The notes: generated by a model from the sequence alone, not told the origin. Counted from the stretch's first letter, positions 33,880-42,621 are shown. The stretch is 64,000 nt of DNA from Desulfobacteraceae bacterium (GCA_003599885.1 QZKW01000089.1:124001-188000), one strand, 5' to 3'. Translations and numbers: made by a program.

Positions 33880-34542
33880 ATGAGCGATCACCGGTATCAG
33901 GACATTGATCTGATTCGAAGAAAGAAAAAAAAGAATATTATTTCAGAAATTTATCGCCATGACGGCAGGCTGGTGAAGCGTTTCATTAAAACCGCTCCCC
34001 GTCCGGATACCCGTGAGGTGTGGCGGATTGAAGACACGGCCCTCCGACGGCTGATGGGGTTAAATGTCCCAAAAACCTATGGTTTTACCAAAAGTCAGTT
34101 GAATGGCGCTCTGGAAATTATTTATGTCCGGGAATTTATCGACGGCAATCCCATCGAACAATTCGAGATCAGCGATATGGAACCTTTGGCCCGGATGATG
34201 GCGCAGATCCATGGCCGGGGAGTGGTTTCCCGTGATCCGTCACTTGAAAATTTCATCAGAACGTCTGACGGGGAGATTGTTTTAATTGATTTCGGCAGAT
34301 CCGCCATATTGAATCCCAAAAATCCGCTGCTGATGGGTTATCAGGCCAAAGAACTGGCACGGGTGAGGCTCCATGCGTTGCAAGAAGATGAAGCCTTATA
34401 CCGTTTGTTCCATGAAAAATATTTTACGTTTTTTCCTCATGATGCAGCCCGCCGGGTTCTGGTGGAACGTATCGGGGAAATATGGTTTTCAAGATTTAAA
34501 AAAATATCAGCCCGGAAAAACAAAAAGAAAAGGAGTGTATGA
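33880..34542 (+). CDS. Lipopolysaccharide kinase-like protein (Kdo/WaaP/RIO-like fold)
   Basis: 220 residues. Kinase features: RRLMGLNVPKTYGFT and EIIYVREFIDGNPIEQF in the N lobe; catalytic loop HGRGVVSRDPSLENF (H..D....N), then metal-binding IDFGRS. The length and lack of a C-terminal activation segment fit Kdo/heptose or other small-molecule kinases rather than protein kinases. Substrate is probably an envelope glycan or lipid, but unproven. It abuts the next gene (TGA then ATG with no gap), so the two are co-translated. Ribosome site AAAAGGAG lies upstream of ATG 33880. Confidence 0.8.
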   Translation: MSDHRYQDIDLIRRKKKKNIISEIYRHDGRLVKRFIKTAPRPDTREVWRIEDTALRRLMGLNVPKTYGFTKSQLNGALEIIYVREFIDGNPIEQFEISDMEPLARMMAQIHGRGVVSRDPSLENFIRTSDGEIVLIDFGRSAILNPKNPLLMGYQAKELARVRLHALQEDEALYRLFHEKYFTFFPHDAARRVLVERIGEIWFSRFKKISARKNKKKRSV

Positions 34543-35109
34543 ATGAATAGGATAACAATGAAAAAAATAATGGGATTTCTGGTGGCGTGGGGCATCCTGT
34601 TTCTGGGCATGTTGCCGGGTTCAGCATTGGCCGCTTCTATGGATCACTATCTGTCCGGCCCCCTTTTTACCTGTGACGCGTCTTCCCCGAACCTGATCCT
34701 GGCCGATAACAGCTCAGGAACCGGTTCCGGGAGTTCCGGCAGCCGGATGTCCATCGACCGGATATCTGCGGGCAAGCTTCATAAATATCTGGGATATGCG
34801 ACTCTGGCTGCCGGGCTGGTCGCCGGAGTGTCAGGGTCGGATGACGGGTTGCATAAAGGCGCTGGAACCGCTGCCGCCGCCTTTGCCGTGGCCACCTGTG
34901 CGACGGGTTTTTCGGAATACGGCAACTATTTTGACATGGACGAGGGGCTGTCTGTCCACAATATTCACATTGTGCTGGGCACACTGGCGACGGCCGGTTT
35001 TGTGGCAACCGTCGCCAATGCTTATGCAAATGACGATGATGGGCACGCCGGACTGGGCATTGCATCCGGGGTGTTGATGGTGGTGCCGGTGGTTGTTCTC
35101 AAATTTTAA
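34543..35109 (+). CDS. Signal-peptide membrane protein with paired His segments (possible heme-b type)
   Basis: 188 residues. A signal peptide ends near MLPGSALAA. After a Ser/Gly-rich linker (GTGSGSSGS) come four hydrophobic segments, each starting with or containing His: HKYLGYATLAAGLV, LHKGAGTAAAAFAVA, HNIHIVLGTLATAGFV and GHAGLGIASGVLMVV. The placement recalls cytochrome b561-like four-helix proteins, but I cannot assign a named family. It sits directly after the LPS kinase-like gene and may act with it in the envelope. A heme or electron-transfer role is speculative. Confidence 0.65.
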   Translation: MNRITMKKIMGFLVAWGILFLGMLPGSALAASMDHYLSGPLFTCDASSPNLILADNSSGTGSGSSGSRMSIDRISAGKLHKYLGYATLAAGLVAGVSGSDDGLHKGAGTAAAAFAVATCATGFSEYGNYFDMDEGLSVHNIHIVLGTLATAGFVATVANAYANDDDGHAGLGIASGVLMVVPVVVLKF

Positions 35110-35175
35110 GGGGCAACCAGATTCCAGACATCCTTTTTTTGTAGAGCTTTCGACAAATCTTTTGTAAATATTGCA

Positions 35176-35226
35176 GCATCACGCCAGCACCGGTATTTGC
35201 GATTACAACCGCATATGGCGTGATGC
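35176..35226 (+). terminator. Possible terminator after the kinase/membrane-protein pair
   Basis: GCATCACGCCA (35176-35186) pairs with TGGCGTGATGC (35216-35226) over a 29-nt loop, followed by AACTTTTTG. The stem is perfect, but the T tract is short. Confidence 0.45.
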
Positions 35227-35250
35227 AACTTTTTGAGCTGTCATCCCTCG

Positions 35251-35751
35251 CTATTCGCTTTCTATCTCATTGAGCTTCATCCTGGCCTCTTCATTTCCCG
35301 GGTTTTCCTTGAGTTCAAGAACCAGTTCGTCAATGGCCTTTTTCTTCATTCCTTTTCCGTAATACTCGATGGCCCGAGAGTAATGCGGGCTTGTGGATTG
35401 CTTCATTATTTTTTTGGCATGAATATATTTTTCGTGAGCCACCGGATTATTGGGGTCAATTTTGATGGCGATTTGATAAAAATAGATGGCCTCTCCGATT
35501 TCGCCCTTGTCAAAATACACATCCCCCGTCCGCACCGCCCCCATGGACTCCTGGATGTTCCACTGTTTCATGCTTTCTCTTTCCCGCTGCTGGAGTTCAT
35601 AATCAAAATCATCGAGTTTATAAATTTTATCCGCATCGCCGGTCTGGCCTTGATGAATAATGACGTTTGTGTCTCCTCCGGCAGCAACTCCGGGGACCAG
35701 GCCCATGATTGCCGCAGCGATGAATATGTAAAAGCTGTGTCGCGCCTTCAT
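35251..35751 (-). CDS. Periplasmic TPR protein
   Basis: 166 residues with a signal peptide (YIFIAAAIMGLVPGVAAG). Residues about 70-165 form two or more TPR units: AVRTGDVYFDKGEIGEAIYF, YQIAIKIDPNNPVAHEKYIH, then AIEYYGKGMKKKAIDELVLE and LKENPGNEEARMKLNEIE. TPRs mediate protein contacts, here in the periplasm or at the membrane. It is monocistronic and divergent from the AGCS symporter. No partner is evident. Confidence 0.8.
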   Translation of the reverse strand: MKARHSFYIFIAAAIMGLVPGVAAGGDTNVIIHQGQTGDADKIYKLDDFDYELQQRERESMKQWNIQESMGAVRTGDVYFDKGEIGEAIYFYQIAIKIDPNNPVAHEKYIHAKKIMKQSTSPHYSRAIEYYGKGMKKKAIDELVLELKENPGNEEARMKLNEIESE

Positions 35752-36060
35752 TATAACCTCCTGATAAGTTAAATATTACGCAGGGATACGGTTTCCTGCG
35801 CCATTTTGCTGAAAGTGTATCAAATGAGCGGCCCAAAGGGCAATAAAAATCAAGGCCCGTCTTTAATGAGTCTAAAACGCGGTCCGGTTATTCGTAATCG
35901 CAACAACATCCTGTGTATTCAGAAACTTATTGACACAAAGCGCCTCCTGGCTTATATATTCGCAACTCCATCAACCGGAGTTATTGTCCCGTTTGTCAGC
36001 CGATTTATTTTCTGATTACGATTCCATCATTATCAATCATATGACAGTAAAGGCGGATCT
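35752..36060. other. Divergent intergenic region between the TPR gene and the symporter
   Basis: About 309 bp with no gene. It contains a near-consensus promoter for the symporter at 35930-35958. The symporter's predicted leader (about 95 nt) has a small hairpin, AACTCC with GGAGTT. The TPR promoter was not placed. Confidence 0.5.
35930..35958 (+). promoter_or_regulatory. Strong sigma70-type promoter for the AGCS symporter
   Basis: TTGACA at 35930-35935, exactly 17 bp, and TATATA at 35953-35958. Transcription is predicted to start near 35965, leaving a 95-nt leader before ATG 36061. Confidence 0.65.
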
Positions 36061-37383
36061 ATGCATTCTGTTGAACTTCTGATTTCCACCCTTTCGGGAT
36101 GGGTATGGGGCCCGCCCATGCTGGCCCTGCTTGTGGGCACGGGCCTCTATCTTACCATTTTGCTTCGCGGCATGCAGTTCCGGGTTCTTCCCCAGGCTCT
36201 GCGCCTGATATGGCACAAAGAGGCTTCATCTGATGGTGATATTTCTCATTTTGCAGCGCTCATGACGGCCCTGGCGGCAACGGTGGGGATCGGTAATATC
36301 GTCGGTGTGGCCACCGCCATTTCATTTGGCGGACCGGGGGCGGTGTTCTGGATGTGGATGACCGGTCTTGTCGGAATGGCCACCAAATACTCGGAAGCGG
36401 TGCTGGCGGTCAAATACCGGGAAAAGGGGCGCTACGGCATGCGCGGAGGCCCCATGTACTATTTGGCGAAAGGCGCGAACCTTCCAAAACTGGCATGGCT
36501 TTTTGCCGTGTTCACCGCTCTCGCCACTTTCGGCATCGGCAATATGACCCAGGCCAATGCGGTTGCCACAATTTTTAAATCGACCTTTAATGTCGAACCC
36601 TGGCTCACCGGCACGGTACTGATGACCATGACCGGATTGGTGATTCTTGGCGGTATCCGCTCCATCGGACGGTTTACATCCCTGCTGGTGCCGTTCATGA
36701 TCATCGGCTACGTGGGCGCGGCCCTGGTGGTGCTGGCGCTCCATGTCCGGGAAATCCCCCATGCGTTTTATCTCATTTTTTCCCATGCCTTTTCGCCGTC
36801 TGCCGCCACAGGAGGGTTTGCCGGCGCTGGTGTGGCCGCAGCCATGCGATTCGGCATTGCGCGCGGTGTGTTTTCCAACGAGTCCGGCCTGGGTTCAGCC
36901 CCGATTGCCGCGGCTGCAGCAATGACCAGTGATCCGGTTAAGCAGGCCCTGGTGAGCATGACCCAGACGTTTATTGATACCCTGGTGGTCTGCACAATGA
37001 CCGCTGTCGTGATTCTCACAGCCCCTGACTGGATTAAGGGCGTTGCCGCGGGAGAATTGACCAGCGCCAGTTTCGGGTCCACTTTAGGGCATGCCGGGGT
37101 AATGATTGTCGCCCTGGCCACGGCGCTGTTTGCCTTTTCCACCCTGATCGGCTGGAATTATTACGGTGAAAAGGCCATCGAATACCTGGCCGGACCTGAG
37201 GCGATCCGCCCATATCGCGTGGTGTTTGTATGCATGGTGGTTGTCGGGGCCATGATGAAGCTGGAATTCGTCTGGAATTTTTCGGACCTCATGAACGGCA
37301 TGATGGCGATTCCCAACATTATCGGCCTGCTGTTGTTGTCCAAGGTGGTCAAGTCAGAAACGGAAAGGTATTTCAAATGGTGA
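36061..37383 (+). CDS. Sodium:alanine symporter family protein (AGCS)
   Basis: 440 residues and about eleven membrane helices. The family signature is clear: GIGNIVGVATAISFGGPGAV then FWMWMTGLVGMATKYSE near residue 100, with GRYGMRGGPMYYL after it. The family imports alanine, glycine or similar small amino acids with sodium or proton. It is monocistronic, with its own promoter and a terminator-like hairpin at 37400-37434. Confidence 0.92.
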   Translation: MHSVELLISTLSGWVWGPPMLALLVGTGLYLTILLRGMQFRVLPQALRLIWHKEASSDGDISHFAALMTALAATVGIGNIVGVATAISFGGPGAVFWMWMTGLVGMATKYSEAVLAVKYREKGRYGMRGGPMYYLAKGANLPKLAWLFAVFTALATFGIGNMTQANAVATIFKSTFNVEPWLTGTVLMTMTGLVILGGIRSIGRFTSLLVPFMIIGYVGAALVVLALHVREIPHAFYLIFSHAFSPSAATGGFAGAGVAAAMRFGIARGVFSNESGLGSAPIAAAAAMTSDPVKQALVSMTQTFIDTLVVCTMTAVVILTAPDWIKGVAAGELTSASFGSTLGHAGVMIVALATALFAFSTLIGWNYYGEKAIEYLAGPEAIRPYRVVFVCMVVVGAMMKLEFVWNFSDLMNGMMAIPNIIGLLLLSKVVKSETERYFKW

Positions 37384-37399
37384 GGCGCGGTGAAGGAAC

Positions 37400-37434
37400 A
37401 ATCCGGGTTTCAAAATTTAAAAATCCGGATTTTC
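37400..37434 (+). terminator. Likely terminator after the symporter
   Basis: AATCCGG pairs with CCGGATT with AT-rich flanks; the right arm is followed by TTTCCTTATTGATTTTT. The stem is modest. Confidence 0.5.
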
Positions 37435-37624
37435 CTTATTGATTTTTCATTTGTTTTTTTTGTAAAATATTTACACATTCGATGAAAACTAAACGGTGTT
37501 TATGATAAAAAATAACGTTAAATATCCGGTACATTAATTAAAGCTTGTTAATGTTAATCCTTCGGCCTCAAATCCTCAAAATACGAAAAAATCAGCGGGC
37601 CAACCTGTCCGTCTATTGATTCAT

Positions 37625-38455
37625 ATGAAAAACAAACCGCTTTTCATTTTTTTATCATTAATATTTGTTGGAATGATGCTGGGCGCATTTGCCTGGTTTT
37701 TTTTCAGCGGCAGCCAGGACGGGCAAAAAACCATCCACCCGGCAGAGACAGCGCCCTCTGAAAAAACAACCCTCCATCAGGAGTCATCGGTTCCGGATGC
37801 CCGGAACCCATTAGTTGAAGAAACAGGATCGCTGTCCGGCAAAGATCTCCCGGTTGCCGATGCATTGAAACATCTCCGGCTGGTTGGTGTTGCGTTTAAT
37901 GCAGCGGGCGAGCCCAGCGCGGTGATTGCGGATAAAGCAGCCAGCACTCAGGGTCTTTACAAAGAGGGGGATACGGTTAGCGGGGCAAAAATTATCAAAA
38001 TTCAGCCGGATGCGGTTATGCTGGTTCTGGATGCTGAAACATTCATGCTCAAGCTGGAAAAATCAGGATCCGGGGAAAAGCAGTTGTCCGCCGAAGACCT
38101 GTTGCAGGAACCGCCCCCCCCATTGCTCCATACCACCCAGGGAGACATCGAACAGGCGTGGGATGAAACCCAGCGCCTGATGACCCAGATTGAACTGGAA
38201 CAGCGCCTGGTCGACGGCGAGCCCCAGGGGGTGACCATCCAAAAGGTTGTCCCGGATTCCATTTTTGAAAAAATCGGTTTTAAAACCGGTGATATTCTGG
38301 TCAGGGTGGATGATATGGACATGCGCATCGCCGATGACGCTATGGAAGTCTATAACTGTATCCGCACCAATTCCGCAGCTTTCTTCACCGTTATTCGGGC
38401 AGGGGAGCCCGACCCCGTCATCCTGGAATACACCAGTCAGATGCGTCAGCCATAG
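37625..38455 (+). CDS. Orphan GspC-like protein with a PDZ domain
   Basis: 276 residues from ATG 37625; an in-frame TTG at 37616 lies just before it and neither has a clear ribosome site. An N-terminal membrane helix (PLFIFLSLIFVGMMLGAFA) is followed by a Glu/Ser-rich linker. A GspC-type homology region then appears (LRLVGVAFNAAGEPSAVIAD, GLYKEGDTVSGAKIIKI, DAVMLVLDAETFMLKL), and a C-terminal PDZ domain (about 200-270, KVVPDSIFEKIGFKTGD). GspC links the inner and outer membrane parts of a type II secretion system, yet no other gsp gene is in this window. The gene stands alone between the symporter and the redox operon. Confidence 0.75.
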   Translation: MKNKPLFIFLSLIFVGMMLGAFAWFFFSGSQDGQKTIHPAETAPSEKTTLHQESSVPDARNPLVEETGSLSGKDLPVADALKHLRLVGVAFNAAGEPSAVIADKAASTQGLYKEGDTVSGAKIIKIQPDAVMLVLDAETFMLKLEKSGSGEKQLSAEDLLQEPPPPLLHTTQGDIEQAWDETQRLMTQIELEQRLVDGEPQGVTIQKVVPDSIFEKIGFKTGDILVRVDDMDMRIADDAMEVYNCIRTNSAAFFTVIRAGEPDPVILEYTSQMRQP

Positions 38456-38501
38456 TCGCGGAATCCGAAACAGGCATAATTGAAAAAAATCAAAAAAAAA
38501 G

Positions 38502-38530
38502 TTGACAGCGGATATATCTTTCATGTATTC
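38502..38530 (+). promoter_or_regulatory. Promoter of the ArsR operon with a TTCAA palindrome
   Basis: TTGACA at 38502-38507 and GTATTC at 38525-38530 (17-bp spacer). TTCAATTTGAA, a perfect arm-to-arm palindrome around one base, starts at 38528 and overlaps the -10 edge; it is a candidate operator for the ArsR regulator. Confidence 0.45.
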
Positions 38531-38592
38531 AATTTGAAACTTATCGAATTGTAAAATTATAAAAATAAAAACCGAGTGGCTGAAACTAAAAA

Positions 38593-38889
38593 ATGAACCC
38601 ATCCCGACTGGCAAAGATATTAAAAGCGCTTTCCAATCAGACCCGGCTGGATCTCTATCTGCAGATCGCCCGTCAAAACGAGGCCGATTTTGACACCGGC
38701 TGTGAATGTTTTATCTCCGATATAGTGGGATCATTGAATATTGGCGCTCCCACCGTTTCTCATCATTTAAAAGAGCTGTCCAATGCGGATTTAATCACCA
38801 CCGAACGCCGGGGCAAATTTCTGACCGCCACCATCAATAAGCAGGTTATCCGTGAGGTGATTGAAGTTTTATCAGAAAGCGTTAAATAG
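38593..38889 (+). CDS. ArsR/SmtB family regulator with a Cys pair
   Basis: 98 residues. The winged helix is seen as LAKILKALSNQTRLDLYLQI, then GAPTVSHHLKELSNADLITTE (recognition helix) and RRGKFLTATINKQ (wing). A CEC pair (DTGCECFISD) lies between helix 2 and helix 3, where some members bind metal or sense redox. It leads the operon with the nitroreductase and the flavodoxin-ferredoxin gene. The ligand is unknown; a redox or thiol-reactive signal is plausible. Confidence 0.85.
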   Translation: MNPSRLAKILKALSNQTRLDLYLQIARQNEADFDTGCECFISDIVGSLNIGAPTVSHHLKELSNADLITTERRGKFLTATINKQVIREVIEVLSESVK

Positions 38890-38959
38890 CGCTCTGTGGA
38901 ACCTGCCGGTTCCACACGATTTGATGTTTAACCCGGGAGAATTTTTTTTGATTAAACAA

Positions 38960-38976
38960 TTCGACAGTTGTCAAAT
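38960..38976. promoter_or_regulatory. Possible second operator upstream of the nitroreductase
   Basis: TTCGACAGTTGTCAAA contains the perfect 10-bp palindrome GACAGTTGTC (38963-38972) with mostly matching flanks. It sits between arsR and the nitroreductase, so it could be a site for the ArsR protein or a short hairpin. Confidence 0.35.
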
Positions 38977-39023
38977 TTTTAAAAATTAAAACTTTGATTT
39001 TTTTACCAAAAAGAGGAGGCCGC

Positions 39024-39899
39024 ATTACCAATCAAACACCGGTGACTGAAATTATAAAAAAACGCTATTCATGCCGGACATACAATCAAACTCCCATCGA
39101 CAAAGACCAGCAGGCGTCTTTAGAAGGGTTTTTGTCAGAAAACAGTACCGGCCCCTTTGGCGAAAGCGCACGATTTAAGCTGATTACCGCGACCGCAGAA
39201 GAACAAAACGACTTAAAAGACCTCGGCACCTACGGGGTGATCAAGAACCCGGCAGGGTTTATCATCGGTGCGGCCAAAGACGGCCCGAGCAATCTGGAGG
39301 ATTTCGGGTATACCATGGAAAAGAGCATTCTGTTTGCCACCGGTCTGGGCCTGGGAACCTGCTGGCTGGGCGGAACATTTACCAAAAGCGCATTTGCCGG
39401 GAAAATCGATCTCCAGGCTGATGAATCCATCCCTGCGGTGACGGCAGTCGGACATATTGCGCCACAGAAAAGCCTTTTGGAGAAAACCATGCGCTGGGGG
39501 GCCGGCGCAGACAGCCGAAAGCCCCGGCAAATGCTTTTCTTTAGAAACACCTTTGATCAGCCGTTGACTCCGGAGGCTGCGGGAGAATGGAACATTCCTT
39601 TGGAAATGGTTCGGATCGGACCGTCCGCTTCCAACCAGCAGCCGTGGCGGATTGTCAGACACGCGGAAAACGATACGTTCCATTTTTACTTGCAGCGGAC
39701 ACAAAGATATCAGACCAGAAACCGCATCCTTTTCGGCATGGCCGACCTCCAGCTTGTGGATATGGGCATTGCCATGTGTCATTTTGAAATAACAGCAGCC
39801 GATTTGGGCCTTGCCGGAGAGTGGCGTTTTGATGAGCCGGATATCGGACAGCTCCCGGATCAGACCCGCTATGTGGCATCCTGGGAAGCAGGCATTTAA
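39024..39899 (+). CDS. Nitroreductase family flavoprotein, possible AUU start
   Basis: About 291 residues. The frame opens at a TTG (38994), which has no ribosome site. A strong AAGAGGAGG at 39011-39019 instead points to ATT at 39024, or less likely to GTG at 39042. FMN-binding family features are KKRYSCRTYNQTPIDKD at the start, LFATGLGLGTCWLGGTFTK in the middle, and RIGPSASNQQPWRI (second nitroreductase-type flavin contact). The length and two-part layout match the longer nitroreductase-like group, which reduces nitro groups, quinones or other acceptors. It is followed 23 bp later by the flavodoxin-ferredoxin gene. Confidence 0.8.
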   Translation: MTNQTPVTEIIKKRYSCRTYNQTPIDKDQQASLEGFLSENSTGPFGESARFKLITATAEEQNDLKDLGTYGVIKNPAGFIIGAAKDGPSNLEDFGYTMEKSILFATGLGLGTCWLGGTFTKSAFAGKIDLQADESIPAVTAVGHIAPQKSLLEKTMRWGAGADSRKPRQMLFFRNTFDQPLTPEAAGEWNIPLEMVRIGPSASNQQPWRIVRHAENDTFHFYLQRTQRYQTRNRILFGMADLQLVDMGIAMCHFEITAADLGLAGEWRFDEPDIGQLPDQTRYVASWEAGI

Positions 39900-39922
39900 C
39901 CAAAAAATTAAGGACACCCCCC

Positions 39923-40903
39923 ATGGAAGAAAGACGATTGTTTTTAAAAAAAAGCGCGTTGACGTTAATAACCCTCTCAATGCCGATGGTATTATCCTGT
40001 AAAACAGGGGTGACTGCGGCAACTGCCAAAATGAATCCGAAAACACCGAAGAAAGTCGTGGTGTTCTGGTACAGCCAGACCGGAAACACCGAAAGGGCCG
40101 GCCGTTTGATTGCCGAGACCCTGAAAAAACAGGGCCTGGATGTGGTCGCTTCTGAATACCGGGAAATGGATCCCGCATCTGTCGCGAATTTTGACATGAT
40201 CGTTGCCGGGTCGCCTGTATATTATTACGACGTTCCGGCCAACTTTAAAAAATGGCTGCGCGCTCTGCCTGACATTGGCGGGATTCCATGCGCCGCTTAT
40301 GTCACCTTCGGGGGCACGGGCGGAAATCAGCACAACACGGCCTGCACCCTTCTGGAACTTCTTGCAGATAAAGGCGGCGTACCTGCGGGCATGGAAACCT
40401 TCGCCAATATGCCCACATTTGCCATCACCTGGTCATACGGAAATGTTGATCAGGTATTAAAATACAAGCACCTGCCAAATGAGAAATCCTATGACAAAAT
40501 GCGGGATTTCGCGTCACTGGTTTTAAAGCGGGTGGGTGAAGGCAAGCCTTTTGAAATTGATAAAGAGGTAGATTTGAGGGATCTGATTAAAAACACGCCC
40601 TCCATCTGGTCCACCAAGCTGTTCATCAGTCACCATACCATCGATGCGGATAAATGCATCGAGTGCGGCACCTGCATTAAAAAATGTCCGGTGGGCGCCA
40701 TTGATCTCTCAAAACATCATGTGGACACCGACCGCTGCATTGCCTGCCTCGGGTGCGTAAACAACTGCCCGGTCCAGGCGGTTGACATGGTATTTATGGG
40801 GAAAGAAATCTATGGGTATAATGAATTTGTCCGGCGAAACGGGATTCAGATTCTTGTACCGGAAGAGTTTAAAAAAGAGATCCATCAATCCATCCGTTTA
40901 TAA
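39923..40903 (+). CDS. Flavodoxin-ferredoxin fusion (EFR1-like) with a Tat-type lipoprotein signal
   Basis: 326 residues. The N terminus MEERRLFLKKSALTLITLSM then PMVLSC has a twin-arginine RRLFLK motif, a hydrophobic stretch, and a possible lipobox Cys at residue 26. A flavodoxin domain (about residues 43-200, WYSQTGNTERAG phosphate loop) is followed by two [4Fe-4S] motifs: CIECGTCIKKCP and CIACLGCVNNCP. Tat exports folded cofactor proteins, so a membrane-anchored periplasmic electron carrier is suggested. EFR1 relatives are usually cytoplasmic. It closes the ArsR-nitroreductase operon. Confidence 0.83.
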   Translation: MEERRLFLKKSALTLITLSMPMVLSCKTGVTAATAKMNPKTPKKVVVFWYSQTGNTERAGRLIAETLKKQGLDVVASEYREMDPASVANFDMIVAGSPVYYYDVPANFKKWLRALPDIGGIPCAAYVTFGGTGGNQHNTACTLLELLADKGGVPAGMETFANMPTFAITWSYGNVDQVLKYKHLPNEKSYDKMRDFASLVLKRVGEGKPFEIDKEVDLRDLIKNTPSIWSTKLFISHHTIDADKCIECGTCIKKCPVGAIDLSKHHVDTDRCIACLGCVNNCPVQAVDMVFMGKEIYGYNEFVRRNGIQILVPEEFKKEIHQSIRL

Positions 40904-40909
40904 GTTTGA

Positions 40910-40938
40910 TTGACAAATTCACCGAATATCAATAATAA
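40910..40938 (+). promoter_or_regulatory. Near-consensus promoter for the zinc-ribbon SDR
   Basis: TTGACA at 40910-40915, 17 bp, TAATAA at 40933-40938. It lies immediately after the stop of the flavodoxin-ferredoxin gene, so the SDR is a separate transcription unit. Confidence 0.6.
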
Positions 40939-40998
40939 ATTCGTTCTTTTAAAAACAGGCCGAACAGACGTTCAACAAGAAATAAGGGTATAAAAACG

Positions 40999-42621
40999 GT
41001 GAATCGCATCAGTCCAAACATAAAACCGGACACCAAAACAAATACGGAAACTGACGATAAACAGGAAACCCTGGCCGCCATGCGAGGGTGTCTTCCCCTT
41101 CTGGAAAAGATCGCGGACCAGTCCGAGCTGCTGGCCCTCCTGACTGAATCCGAGCGGATCGCTCTGATCACGGCGGCTGGAAAAATATCCCGGCCCGACC
41201 GGAAGGAGATTAAAAAGCGCAATAAAGACAAAAAGCGGCAGACCCGTATGGTGATTGTGGAAAAGGAACGCGGACTGAGGGCGGCCACCGGGATCCGCAG
41301 GGCCAGGGAAGCGGCGGTCTTTACCGCTCCCCGGCAGATTTCCTGTGCCGAATCAAAACCTCAAGGGCCGGCTGAAGCCGGGGGGGGCGAATATACGCTG
41401 GAATCGCCACGAAACTGCTATGTGTGCAAAGCCGAGTTTACGAAGCTTCATCAGTTTTATGACGCCATGTGCCCGGAATGTGCGGCGTTCAATTATCAGA
41501 AACGCTTCCAGACCGCTTCCCTGAAGGGACAGGTGGCGTTGATCACCGGCTCCCGGCTCAAGATCGGCTACCAGGCCACCCTGATGATGCTCCGGGCCGG
41601 GGCAAGGGTGGTCGCCACCACCCGTTTTCCAAAGGATTCGGCCTTACGTTTTTCAGGAGAACCGGATTTTTCCGACTGGGGCCACCGGCTTCAGGTTTAT
41701 GGGCTGGATCTGCGCCATACCCCGAGTGTGGAGCTTTTTACCGATTATTTCAAAGAGGTTTACGGACGTCTGGACATTCTCATCAACAATGCCGCCCAGA
41801 CCGTCCGGCGGCCGCCCGGATTTTATGCCCATTTGATGGAGAATGAAACAAGGGCGGTGGAAGATCTGCCAGCAGAGGCCCAGGCCCTTCTGGGCCACTA
41901 CCAGGCCTGTCTCTCCCGGCTGGAATTCGCTCCGGCAGAAGGTGCGGGTCAGGTGAATGTGGGCAGGGAAAGGGCATTGCCCGTCACCTGGAACGGCACC
42001 GCCCCCGGCATCGGACTGCGCCTGTCTGCCCAGCTGTCCCAGATTCCCTATTCCTATGACCATTCCCTGGACGCTCCCGGAGACTTTCCGGCGGACAAGC
42101 TCGATGCCGACCTCCAGCAGGTGGACCTCCGGAAGACCAATTCCTGGCGGCTCCGGCTGGGGGAGATCCAGACCTCGGAAATGCTGGAGATCCAGCTCGT
42201 CAATTCCGTGGCCCCCTTTGTCCTGTGCAACCGGCTGGCAAATCTGATGAAACAGGATGATACCGGACAAAAACATATTGTGAATGTGTCAGCCATGGAG
42301 GGCAAATTCCTGCGGTTCAAAAAAGGCAGCCGCCACCCCCATACCAATATGGCAAAGGCTTCCCTGAATATGCTCACCCACACTGCCGCCAGCGATCTGG
42401 CCAAATACGGAATTTTCATGAATGCTGTTGACACCGGCTGGGTCACGGATGAGGACCCGGCCATCCTGGCCAGGCATAAGCAGGAATGCCATGATTTTCA
42501 GCCGCCTTTGGATATAGTGGACGGAGCAGCAAGGGTCTGCGATCCGTTTTTCCACGGCATCCTGACGGGAAAACACTGGTGCGGCAAATTTCTAAAGGAT
42601 TATTTCCCCATCGATTGGTAA
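40999..42621 (+). CDS. Zinc-ribbon SDR oxidoreductase with an atypical active site
   Basis: 540 residues from GTG 40999. Residues 1-125 are a variable, Lys-rich helical extension (for example [13 protein letters not shown]). A C-x2-C...C-x2-C zinc ribbon follows (CYVC and CPEC, 15 residues apart, about residues 140-160). The SDR fold then has the cofactor loop [19 protein letters not shown] and the NNAAQT motif. The usual YxxxK is replaced: after NVSAMEGKF comes [14 protein letters not shown], putting Thr at the Tyr position while the Lys remains. Substrate unknown. It is preceded by its own promoter. Confidence 0.82.
   Translation: MNRISPNIKPDTKTNTETDDKQETLAAMRGCLPLLEKIADQSELLALLTESERIALITAAGKISRPDRKEIKKRNKDKKRQTRMVIVEKERGLRAATGIRRAREAAVFTAPRQISCAESKPQGPAEAGGGEYTLESPRNCYVCKAEFTKLHQFYDAMCPECAAFNYQKRFQTASLKGQVALITGSRLKIGYQATLMMLRAGARVVATTRFPKDSALRFSGEPDFSDWGHRLQVYGLDLRHTPSVELFTDYFKEVYGRLDILINNAAQTVRRPPGFYAHLMENETRAVEDLPAEAQALLGHYQACLSRLEFAPAEGAGQVNVGRERALPVTWNGTAPGIGLRLSAQLSQIPYSYDHSLDAPGDFPADKLDADLQQVDLRKTNSWRLRLGEIQTSEMLEIQLVNSVAPFVLCNRLANLMKQDDTGQKHIVNVSAMEGKFLRFKKGSRHPHTNMAKASLNMLTHTAASDLAKYGIFMNAVDTGWVTDEDPAILARHKQECHDFQPPLDIVDGAARVCDPFFHGILTGKHWCGKFLKDYFPIDW

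Noticed and set aside
39213-40178. A 321-codon minus-strand frame across the nitroreductase and flavodoxin genes
   Set aside because: It spans two well-supported genes on the other strand and shows no protein-like pattern.
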